From assembly GCA_017444015.1 (NCBI GenBank), contig JAFSXN010000129.1:1-38902 (forward strand): DNA of 38,902 nucleotides. The letters are read 5' to 3'. The notes under the pieces are model-generated. The model did no database searches. It had not been told where the DNA came from and worked only from the letters and a program-made list of their open reading frames with translations. Made by a program: the position numbers and the translations under genes. This document shows, in pieces, positions 7,191 to 15,400 of the stretch (position 1 is its first letter; each line of letters opens with the position of its first letter). Origin of the DNA: Lachnospiraceae bacterium (lineage in GTDB: Bacteria > Bacillota > Clostridia > Lachnospirales > Lachnospiraceae).

Positions 7191-8735
7191 ATGCCCCGCC
7201 GTTCATATTTATCGTACAGAAATATTCGTGGAAAGCTCAAGGAATCCCTGCTTTCCGTTCTGCCGATTATGGGGATCGTTCTGGCCCTCTGTCTGGCTGT
7301 TGTTCCGCTATCCTCCGGGATCCTTCTGACGTTTCTTTGCGGCGGAGCGCTGCTGATCCTTGGAATGATGTTCTTTACCATCGGCTCGGAAATGTCAGTT
7401 TCCCCGATGGGAGGTTATGTCGGAAGCTATATGACCAGATCGAAAAAGCTCTCGATCATTATCTTTCTATCGTTTCTCCTGGGTTTTATCGTTACCGTCG
7501 CGGAACCGGATCTGCAGGTTTTAGCAGGACTCGTTCAGACGGTTCCGAATCTGACCCTGGTGCTTTCGGTTGCGGCAGGGGTCGGCGCGTTTCTTGTTAT
7601 CGCTCTCTTGCGAATGCTTTTTCGCGTTCCGCTGACTGAGCTTCTGATCGGGCTCTATCTGATCATTTTTATCCTGTCCTGCTTCGTGCCAAAATCCTTT
7701 CAGGCGGTAGCCTTTGATTCCGGGGGCGTTACGACGGGTCCCATGACGGTTCCGTTTATTATGGCGTTAGGTGTCGGTGTTTCCACGATCAGAAGCGATG
7801 CGAGGGCGGCGGACGATTCCTTCGGACTCGTTGCGCTTTGCTCCGTCGGGCCGGTTCTTGCCGTACTGATCCTTGGCCTGATCTTTCATCCGCAGGACAC
7901 CGCCTATGAGACGACTCAGATCACGGATGTGATGAATACGATCGAGCTAAGACGGCTCTTTTTCAGTGGGATCCCGACCTATTTAAAGGAGATGGCGCTG
8001 TCGATGCTTCCGGTGCTGTTGTTTTCTCTGGTCTTTCAGGTGACCGTTCTGCATTTGCAGATGCATCAGGTAGAAAAGATCCTGATCGGTCTGATTTATA
8101 CATACGTGGGTCTAGTCTTTTTCCTGACCGGGGCCAATGTCGGTTTTATGCCCGCAGGTCGATATCTCGGAACGGTCCTTGCGGAAAAGGAGCTGCGATT
8201 TTTAACGATCCCCGTGAGTATGCTGATGGGCTATTTCATTGTCCGAGCCGAGCCCGCTGTCTATGTCCTGAACAAACAGGTCGAGGAGATGACAAGCGGC
8301 GGGATTTCCGAAAAGGCCATGGGACGGGCGCTTTCCATCGGTGTCGCCCTGTCTCTGGGACTTGCGATGCTTCGGGTCTTTACGGGGATCCCGATTTTGT
8401 ATTTCATTATCCCTGGCTATCTGATCGCTCTTGTAACCTCCTTCTTTGTTCCCCATATGTATACCGCGATCGCCTTTGACTCAGGCGGGGTGGCCTCCGG
8501 CCCTATGACAGCGGCCTTTCTTGTTCCCTTTGCGCAGGGCGCCTGTCTTGCTGTCGGCGGGAATATCGTTACGGACGCTTTCGGGATCGTTGCCATGGTA
8601 GCAATGACACCTCTGATTACGATCCAGCTGATGGGGCTGTTTTCGGAACGAAAGAAACATCGCGAGGCGTTAAAGCTTGCTTCGCTCTACCATGCGTATG
8701 AGCAGCTTGGCGAGGACGCGATCATTGAACTGTAG
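7191..8735 (+). CDS. DUF1538 family multi-pass membrane protein
   Basis: 514 aa from the ATG at 7191, preceded by AGGAGGAGAGG with 7-nt spacing. The protein is almost entirely hydrophobic with about a dozen predicted membrane segments, so it lies in the cytoplasmic membrane. It consists of two homologous halves: the signature AFDSGGV-x-x-GPMT occurs at residues 174 and 428, and AEP followed by VL at 104 and 353, about 250 residues apart. This is the DUF1538 (PF07556) pattern. The family is thought to be a transporter, but no substrate is established. The next gene, 21 nt downstream, encodes a PII-like protein; a PII partner is usual for membrane channels whose gating responds to nucleotides or 2-oxoglutarate, so post-translational control of this transporter is a reasonable inference. 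Confidence 0.88.
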   Translation: MPRRSYLSYRNIRGKLKESLLSVLPIMGIVLALCLAVVPLSSGILLTFLCGGALLILGMMFFTIGSEMSVSPMGGYVGSYMTRSKKLSIIIFLSFLLGFIVTVAEPDLQVLAGLVQTVPNLTLVLSVAAGVGAFLVIALLRMLFRVPLTELLIGLYLIIFILSCFVPKSFQAVAFDSGGVTTGPMTVPFIMALGVGVSTIRSDARAADDSFGLVALCSVGPVLAVLILGLIFHPQDTAYETTQITDVMNTIELRRLFFSGIPTYLKEMALSMLPVLLFSLVFQVTVLHLQMHQVEKILIGLIYTYVGLVFFLTGANVGFMPAGRYLGTVLAEKELRFLTIPVSMLMGYFIVRAEPAVYVLNKQVEEMTSGGISEKAMGRALSIGVALSLGLAMLRVFTGIPILYFIIPGYLIALVTSFFVPHMYTAIAFDSGGVASGPMTAAFLVPFAQGACLAVGGNIVTDAFGIVAMVAMTPLITIQLMGLFSERKKHREALKLASLYHAYEQLGEDAIIEL

Positions 8736-8756
8736 TTTTTATAAGGAAATTCTTTT

Positions 8757-9443
8757 ATGAGTGAATTATATGTGATGGTTACGGTCACAGACAGAAATCG
8801 TAGTATTCTGTTTCGGAAGCTGTATGAGGAAAAGGGCGCTACCGTCAGCTTTACGACCTTCGGCCGGGGGACCGCTACCTCGGAGATCCTGGATGCCTTT
8901 GGATTGGAAGCCTGGGAGAAGGCCGTGATCCATACGCTTGTTACATACGACACCTTTCAGGTGATCAAAAAAGACTTGGAAAGGCACTATATGATCGATG
9001 TCCCGGGGACGGGGATCGTATTTATCATTCCCGTAAGCTCGATCGGCGGGAAGGGTCAGCTGTCGTTTTTGCTGGGAGATCAGGAATTTGTCAAGGGAGA
9101 GGAAAGTACGTTGAAGGATACCGAATATGAATTGATCGTTGTCATCACCAATCAGGGCTTTACGGAGTCGATCCTTACGGCTGCCCGGTTTGCCAACGCC
9201 GGCGGCGGGACCGTGATCCACGCCAAGGGCTCCGGCATGCAGGGCGCGGAGAAATTCTTCGGCTTTGAGATTGCGGAGGAAAAGGAGATGATCTATATCG
9301 TGACCCATAAATATAATAAAAACAAGATCATGCGGGCGGTCATGGACTATGCCGGGCTTCAGACCAGCGCGCAGGCGGTCTGCTTTTCGCTTCCGGTCAC
9401 GTCGACAGCCGGTATGCGCCTGATCGATCAGGAAGAGGAATAA
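8757..9443 (+). CDS. Tandem PII-like (GlnB-type) regulatory protein
   Basis: 228 aa, with AAGGAA at 8743-8748 before the ATG. Two PII-like halves are visible. Residues 1-105 have F-G-R-G-T-A (36-40), a conserved EK, and PGTGIVFIIPV. Residues 120-228 have GGGTVIHAKGSG (149-160), EKEMIYIVT, and an AVCFSLPV strand. PII proteins are trimeric cytoplasmic sensors of ATP/ADP and 2-oxoglutarate that dock on transporters. A tandem duplication of about 110 residues would have to assemble differently from a plain homotrimer. Its position 21 nt after DUF1538 marks it as the regulator of that membrane protein. The canonical T-loop tyrosine is not obvious, so uridylylation is unlikely to be the switch. Confidence 0.82.
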   Translation: MSELYVMVTVTDRNRSILFRKLYEEKGATVSFTTFGRGTATSEILDAFGLEAWEKAVIHTLVTYDTFQVIKKDLERHYMIDVPGTGIVFIIPVSSIGGKGQLSFLLGDQEFVKGEESTLKDTEYELIVVITNQGFTESILTAARFANAGGGTVIHAKGSGMQGAEKFFGFEIAEEKEMIYIVTHKYNKNKIMRAVMDYAGLQTSAQAVCFSLPVTSTAGMRLIDQEEE

Positions 9444-9482
9444 AAAATATAAAGGTTTCAATAAACTGAAAGGAGAATCACA

Positions 9483-9935
9483 ATGTTGCGAAGAATTGGC
9501 TTGAAAACAGACTCAGAAAGGACCCGTAAGCGCAGAAAACTGGTGACTCTGCTGCTTGGCGTGGTCATCGGGATCGCTACGATTTCGCCGGTTGATATTT
9601 ATGCGGCAGAGGAGGAGCTGTCTCAGTCTGAGTATTCAGTGGACGAGGAGTTTGCTGCTATGGAGTCGGGAGCTTTGGATGAGGGGGCTGCAGCACCACT
9701 GAAAGAAGCTGAGGCCTCAGACTATAGGCTTATGCTTCTGAGTCAGAAACAGATTGAGACCAGCCATTGGTATTATCATTCTGTGAAGGATGGCGGAAAT
9801 CTCTCAGGGGAAACAGATGAGGAATGGGCATCCTATGGCGTGACAGAAGAAAAGGGTATAGGCGGAAATAGACAATTCCTTTCAGCTGTCTGCGGCTCTG
9901 ACGCCGGCGGACGCTACGATTCGTGTGGGGGATGA
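9483..9935 (+). CDS. N-terminal part of a frameshifted secreted Big_2 protein
   Basis: AAGGAG lies 7 nt before the ATG at 9483. Residues about 1-42 form a Sec signal: a K/R-rich start (ERTRKRRK), a hydrophobic core (LVTLLLGVVIGIATI) and a likely cleavage after YAA. The mature part is acidic and low in recognisable motifs up to about GVTEEKGI (residue 126). After that the frame gives unnatural residues and stops at 9933, while the +1 frame becomes coding. The gene is therefore probably one secreted protein interrupted near 9860. It lies 39 nt after the PII-like gene and may share that transcript. Confidence 0.65.
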   Translation: MLRRIGLKTDSERTRKRRKLVTLLLGVVIGIATISPVDIYAAEEELSQSEYSVDEEFAAMESGALDEGAAAPLKEAEASDYRLMLLSQKQIETSHWYYHSVKDGGNLSGETDEEWASYGVTEEKGIGGNRQFLSAVCGSDAGGRYDSCGG

Positions 9936-11055
9936 GATCAGGCCGGTCTCTGAGCAGATTGTTTATGAAGTAATAGCAGGGGATAAATGGCTGAGCGTTG
10001 ATAAAACAACAGGAGTTATCGAAGCAGTGGCTGTCGATCCGGGAAAGGCCAAAACGACTGCCAAAGTACAGGTGAAGGCAGTCAGCGACGGAGATGTAAC
10101 AAAGACGGCAGTCTGCGAGGTGACGATCGTAGATAAAGCAGTACCGGTTGCTTCCGTTAAAATAAGCCCGAACAAGCTATTCATGGGGAGCGGAACTCAG
10201 GCATCGGTGGCTGCGGTGATCTCTCCCGTGACAGCAGATAACCAGAGCCTTTCCTGGACGAGCAGTGCTCCGGCCATAGCGGAAGTGGAAAATGGCCTGA
10301 TAAAAGCATTAAGTGCAGGAAAAGCAACGATCACGGCAGAGACACAGGATGGCAGCAGGAAAAAAGCTACGGTTGCGGTTACAGTCGGCAATCCGGTAGA
10401 CAGCGTAACGATCGATGCCAAAGCGCCGGCCAGGCTGGTCGTAAGTAAGAGCTCGGTATTAAAGGCAGTTGTTAAGGGTGCCAATGGTCAGAAAGCAGCA
10501 AACAGTGCTGTGACGTGGGCGATCGTTTCCGCACAGGATACAGCTGGCGAGGAAGCCGTTCCGGAGAGGATCGCGACGATCAATGAAAAGACCGGAAAGG
10601 TAACCGCAAAGGGCGCAGGGACCGTAGTAATCAGAGCAACCGCGGAGACTCCGATCGAGGGCGAGGCGAAAACCGCTGAACATACCTTAACTACATATAT
10701 CCCTGTCAGCAAGCTGACAGCAGACAAGAAAAAGGAAACTGTCAGTGAAAATGCAGAGGGGTGGATAAGGATCACGACGCTGCTGCCGCAGGAGGCGACC
10801 GATAAGACGATCCTCTGGGAGAGCAGCAATGACAATATTGTAAAGCTTATTACGGATGATGCGGCCTATGAGGAAGCGGGAGATGATACGAAAGGAAATT
10901 ACCTGGGCAGAACGGTAACCAGGGCCTCTTCCGAAGGGCTGCGTTATAAAGCGGTCGGTGCCGGAACAGTAAAGATCACGGGAACGACAAATGACGGCGG
11001 TAAAAAGAAGATTACAGTGACGATCACAGTAAAGAAAGGTACAGTCCAGCGCTGA
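9925..11055 (+). CDS. Big_2 (bacterial Ig-like) repeat part of the frameshifted secreted protein
   Basis: This frame is open from 9862 (…DNSFQLSAALTPADATIRVG) and has no ribosome binding site at GTG 9925, so it is the continuation of the preceding entry. It holds three to four Big_2 domains. One contains VASVKISPNKLFMGSG…WTSSAPAIAEVENG, the next VDSVTIDA…TGKVTAKGAGTVVI, the last PVSKLTADKK…ITVTITVKK. Such domains form cell-surface stalks. There is no peptidase, LRR or wall anchor, and the protein ends KKGTVQR, so it may be released or held by partners. The combined product would be about 520 aa. Confidence 0.75.
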   Translation: MGDEIRPVSEQIVYEVIAGDKWLSVDKTTGVIEAVAVDPGKAKTTAKVQVKAVSDGDVTKTAVCEVTIVDKAVPVASVKISPNKLFMGSGTQASVAAVISPVTADNQSLSWTSSAPAIAEVENGLIKALSAGKATITAETQDGSRKKATVAVTVGNPVDSVTIDAKAPARLVVSKSSVLKAVVKGANGQKAANSAVTWAIVSAQDTAGEEAVPERIATINEKTGKVTAKGAGTVVIRATAETPIEGEAKTAEHTLTTYIPVSKLTADKKKETVSENAEGWIRITTLLPQEATDKTILWESSNDNIVKLITDDAAYEEAGDDTKGNYLGRTVTRASSEGLRYKAVGAGTVKITGTTNDGGKKKITVTITVKKGTVQR

Positions 11056-11219
11056 TCAGGCGCTGGATCCCGGCGTCTGCCGCCCAAAGCCGGTGAGAGC
11101 TCGAAACAGAAACGAAAAACGGAAACGAAAACGATTGATACGGCTTGCATTTTATTCGAGATATAGTAAAATAGATATGGATGTGGGGAAAGGGGTTAAT
11201 TTGCGTCAGGAGTAGGATT

Positions 11220-11255
11220 AGTCCCTGTATTTTGCATGCAGGGACTTAATTTTTA
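11220..11255 (+). terminator. Terminator-like hairpin in the 11056-11345 gap
   Basis: AGTCCCTG (11220-11227) and CAGGGACT (11239-11246) form an 8-bp stem followed by TAATTTTTATAATTTATTTT. It lies 165 nt past the Big_2 stop codon. The preceding stretch holds purine-rich GAAAACG-like short repeats (about 11100-11135) and a possible 12-codon ORF at 11179. No other gene is visible in this gap, which becomes markedly AT-rich towards the toxin gene. Confidence 0.55.
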
Positions 11256-11345
11256 TAATTTATTTTCCGATATAATTCTAAAGTATACATAAGGCTCGGT
11301 CATTTGGGGGGCTAATGAAACGGCAGCGAAAGGTTATGACGGTCG

Positions 11346-11849
11346 ATGATGGCGGAAAGGTTTGATTTTAACAGATATGGAGAACGGCTTTCCGATGCTG
11401 CTCTGAAAGTACCTTTGAACGAGATGTTTTTAGATTCGTTGGGTATGCCCCGATGGAATACTTTTACTGAAAATGCCGATACTTCAGGGTTTGATATAAA
11501 TAACGTTGAATCGAATGGAGACTATATCCAGAAAATTGTATTACCAATCGGCAAAAGAATAATACGGTTTGGTCTTCCTAACGGAGCATTTACCACTGAT
11601 GAAGGGACAGATTATAGCTTGCTTGCCTTACCGTATACAGAAAAGAGTATGCCATATCATGAATACATAGTTGAAGGGAAATGCGAAGTCGAATGTGTTG
11701 TTGACAAAGGACGTGTTGCACCGGGATTTGGAAGCAGAGGCGGGGCAATCCGGTATCGACATTATCACACAATGAAAGAATCGATTACGCTTGGGATATT
11801 GAAGGAGGATATGGAATGGCTGAGAAGAATCAAGGAGATAGTCTCATAA
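11346..11849 (+). CDS. TNT-like NAD+ glycohydrolase toxin domain protein (DUF4237/PF14021 type)
   Basis: 167 aa. The second half resembles the tuberculosis necrotizing toxin fold: RFGLPNGAF (74-82), EGTDYSLLALP (86-96), a PYHEYIV strand (103-109) and APGFGSRGGAIRY (125-137). TNT enzymes hydrolyse NAD+ and kill cells; many serve as C-terminal warheads of polymorphic toxins. Here the domain stands alone, without signal peptide, LXG or other delivery module. The Gln usually seen near the end (GG-x-Q-Y) appears as Arg136, so activity may be altered or lost. The start is ATG 11346 or 11349, with only a weak AAAGG upstream; a short ORF from 11315 with GGGGGG in front overlaps it and may couple translation. 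The 3' end overlaps the next gene by 34 nt, as in toxin-immunity pairs. Confidence 0.65.
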   Translation: MMAERFDFNRYGERLSDAALKVPLNEMFLDSLGMPRWNTFTENADTSGFDINNVESNGDYIQKIVLPIGKRIIRFGLPNGAFTTDEGTDYSLLALPYTEKSMPYHEYIVEGKCEVECVVDKGRVAPGFGSRGGAIRYRHYHTMKESITLGILKEDMEWLRRIKEIVS

Positions 11850-12277
11850 AAGATCAAGGAGAAGAATCCGAGCAGCTCAAGATTAATATTATGGCGCAAG
11901 ATGTGGCAGTATTGGTATATAAGAATCAGTTAACGTCTCTGCAAGATACTTTGGAAAGATTTCATATTCCGAAGTATTACTATTCTGTTCTATCTGAAAA
12001 AGATGAAGCCTCTTGCATGACTTACGCGGATGGCGAATGGTCTGTATATTATTCAGAGAGAGGTCAGAAGACTAACCTCCGAAAAGCGGGGGACATAACA
12101 GATGCATGCTATATTCTTCTAAAGGATATGGCGGAAGATACGAATGAATACCATCAGATGCTTGATTTTTTTCGTCACCAGATGGATGATCGGGCTTCTA
12201 TCCATCCTACATCTGCTGAATTACAAAAAGCAATACAAACCGGCTTTGCAAAGATTGCCGGGATAGTCGCCTTATGA
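11816..12277 (+). CDS. Putative immunity protein for the TNT-like toxin
   Basis: 153 aa; the ATG at 11816 follows AAGGAGG (11802-11808) with 7-nt spacing, and the gene starts inside the toxin gene. The protein has no signal peptide or membrane segment and should be cytoplasmic. The most notable motif is WSVYYSERGQK (residues 75-85), preceded by YYYSVL and followed by a helix with DACYILLKDM. This W-x-V-Y-Y-x-E-R-G pattern occurs in small immunity-type proteins next to polymorphic-toxin domains; I do not assign a numbered Imm family. Position, overlap and size support an immunity role. Direct inhibition of the neighbour's NADase activity is inferred. Confidence 0.6.
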   Translation: MAEKNQGDSLIKDQGEESEQLKINIMAQDVAVLVYKNQLTSLQDTLERFHIPKYYYSVLSEKDEASCMTYADGEWSVYYSERGQKTNLRKAGDITDACYILLKDMAEDTNEYHQMLDFFRHQMDDRASIHPTSAELQKAIQTGFAKIAGIVAL

Positions 12278-12343
12278 GGATCCTTTAAGAGTATTTCTGA
12301 AATTATGGAATATTCAGTAATATGTGTGAAAGATCTAAAGAGT

Positions 12344-12370
12344 TATACTCGCGAACGCAATTAATTGCCG
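12344..12370 (+). repeat. 27-bp intergenic repeat, copy 1
   Basis: This 27-bp segment, with core ACTCGCGAACGCAATT, matches the reverse complement of 37505-37531 at 26 of 27 positions. It lies between the immunity gene and the 1911-aa surface gene, about 36 nt before the start codon. Here no second arm is nearby, unlike the 37.5-kb copy. Confidence 0.6.
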
Positions 12371-12405
12371 TTCCAAAACAGTTCAGTTAAAGGGGAAAGA
12401 AAAGC

Positions 12406-15400
12406 ATGGCAAAGAAGATATGGAAGGAAGGGGCGGAGCCTGGGGTGAGGAAGAGCCCGGGACGCGCGATGAAGGCAAGACTAAGGCAGATCCTGCTTTT
12501 GATCATTGCGCTTTCTTTTACAGGTCTCGCTCTCCCCTCTGTCGTATCCGCCAGGGAAAGCTATCCCGACGATTCCTCGGATTATTCTGAGAACGATCTT
12601 CTCCTTTCGCAATATATCGAGCATATGACAGAGGAAATGCAAGCCTCACAAGCGGCAGAGGCTTCGGACACTCTCGATGCCCTCGGTGCTTCCACGGAGC
12701 GGCGGGCAGATCTGTCGAAGCTGAACCAGGCTCTTTACGACGGGATACGAATTTTTGCGGAGAAAGTGGCAAAGGGAGGTACCGACATTGGTGACGATAC
12801 CCACCAGATCACTACTGAAAATATTGATGTTTCCATCGATGATATCGCCGAGATCGAAGGAAGCACGATAGAGTATTCCGCCTATGATCTTCAGCTGGAG
12901 AGGATCGTTGAGGAACAGGAAGGGGAGAAGTTTGAGCTTACTGAGACAGCGGTAAGGGCTGCTGTAAAAAAATACTTAAACGACTCGGGCTTCAGTACCA
13001 ACGGAAAAAAAGTCCTGGACGCGCTCTATATGGATGTTCCGTATTATTTGTACTGGCAGGACAGAAATACGGCTTCTGTATTGCTCTGCGATACCGAGGA
13101 AGTGGTATCCGAGCTGAAGCTTGAGGAGTCCGATTACTTTACGCTTATATGGATTAATAATGTATATAAGATCCGGCTCAACAAGCTTCCGATCTATGCA
13201 AGTCTCCCGGTGGCAGGACAGTACCAGTACCGGCTGAGTCCTGAATCCACGGATGAGTCCAATCGGTATATTGTCGATACGGACCTGACGCAGAAAGCGA
13301 ACAAAGCGCTTTCTAAAGCTGTGTCGATCAAGTCAGCCGCGGATAAGATCAACAATAATTTTGAGAAACTCGCCTACTATCGGTCGCAGATCTGCGCGCT
13401 TGCGGAATATGACTCTTCTATGGAGAGAAGAGATGGCTACAGCTATGCGGATCCCTGGCAGGTGATCAATGTTTTTGATGATGATCCAGATACGAAAACC
13501 GGAAGCGAGGGCTATGCCAGAGCCTTTAAGCTGCTCTGTGATCTGACCCCGATCGACTGCCATACGGTCTACGGCGTGAAGAGCGGAGGGGGTACGACCG
13601 GAAGCTATTATATGTGGAACCTGGTAGACGTGGATGACAGCGGAACCTGGTATCACGTCGACGTAACGGATTGTGACGCGGGTAAGATAGGCGCTGATGA
13701 CCGACTCTTTTTACGGGGTGCCTCCGCTTTAACGAAAAATTCTTCTTACCGGACAAAGGATTATACTATAAGGATTCTGGCCCATACCAGTGGATCCGAC
13801 TCCTTCGCCGCTTCAAATATCAAGTACTCTTACGCTTCGGATATCCTTTCCCTGTACAGTGACAAGGAGCTGACGATCTCCGAAACGGATTATGATAATC
13901 CTGATGTAAAGACGATTACGATCGAGTTCGACCTCATATCCTATGAGGCAAACGTCAGCTCCGCGGCAGCGTCCGTAGAGCCGTCTGCCCTTTCCCTGAA
14001 TGTCAGGGAAGGCGATATGTACGGCAATGTCCTTCCGACACCGACTGCCAACGGCTATGTGTTTACCGGATGGCACGTCGGGACCAGGACCGAAAGCCCG
14101 GCTTCCGAAAAGATCGAGCAGAATACCGCAATCCCCAGGGATCAGGCATCCATTACGCTCTATGCCTGGTGGGATTTTGGGGACATCCATATAGTCTTTG
14201 ATCCGGTAAAGTCCGGAGCGACTTTAACGAGCCAGGGTCTTAACTCCTGGGCAAAAGATGTAAGCTTTCACGGATATTACGGAGGAATGCCGGTTCCGGA
14301 GCTGACAGGTTATATCTTCGATGGCTGGTTCACCAAGGCGGCGGGCGGTCTGATCGTAAAGGAGGATACAACGGTGACGACGCACAGCGCTCATTCGCTG
14401 TATGCTCACTGGACGGCCAGAAGCGATATCGTCGTTACCTTTGAACCGGGCTCGACTCTTAATCCGATCGGGGAGCTGCCAGACGGGACAGAAGCGGAAA
14501 AGATGTTCACCTACGATGCGTCTTATGGTTCCGCCTACGGAACAAACGGCAGCCTGCCGACTCCTTCCAGAAAGGGTTATCGGTTTGACGGATGGTTTAC
14601 GGACGAGGCAGGGGGCGCTCAGGTAACAAATTCCACCATCGTTACCGACGCGGATAACCATACCCTGTATGCGCATTGGACTCTGATCACAACCAATATC
14701 GTTCTGAACGCGAACGGCGGTAAGATCTACGGGAGAGATATTGATACGAGCATTACCAGGACCTGGCAGGATCCTTACGGCACTCTGCCCGGGAAGCCTG
14801 CGTCGGATTGGGAAAAGACGGAGGGCGGATTAAATGAGCCGGAGGATGAAGGGATCATCCGCGAAGGATATAAATTCCTTGGATGGTTTACGGCCTCGGT
14901 CAATGGTACCAGGATCGAAAAAGATACGATCGTGACGACTCAGAGCAGTGTCACGTTATATGCGCATTGGAGGGCAAGACGCTATACCGTTACCTTTGAT
15001 CCGGGGGAGAACGGAGAGTTTAAAGGAAAAGAGGACGCGGATAACTATAAAACAAACGGAAAAGTAACGCGGATCGTTACTTATGGCAGCAACTACGGTG
15101 AGCTTCCCGCGGTGGCCAGGAAAGGCTATGATCTGACCAATAACGGGTGGTATACAACCGATGGGCGCCTGATTCCGAAATCACCTACTACCTCGACGAA
15201 TCAGCTGGTGACGATCGCGGCGGACCATACGCTGACTGCGCGCTGGACGAAAAGAAAATTTACGGTGACCTTTGACGGAAATGGCGGGTATGTCGGGCCG
15301 GCTCAAAAAGCCCTTGCAATGCCTGACAAGGCCTATGAGGATGAGTATGGGGATGTGATCGATCCGTCCCGGACCGGCTATACCTTTGACGGCTGGTATA

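Noticed and set aside
11179-11217. Small ORF (12 codons) before the terminator at 11220
   Set aside because: No clear ribosome binding site and no conserved features; too short to support.
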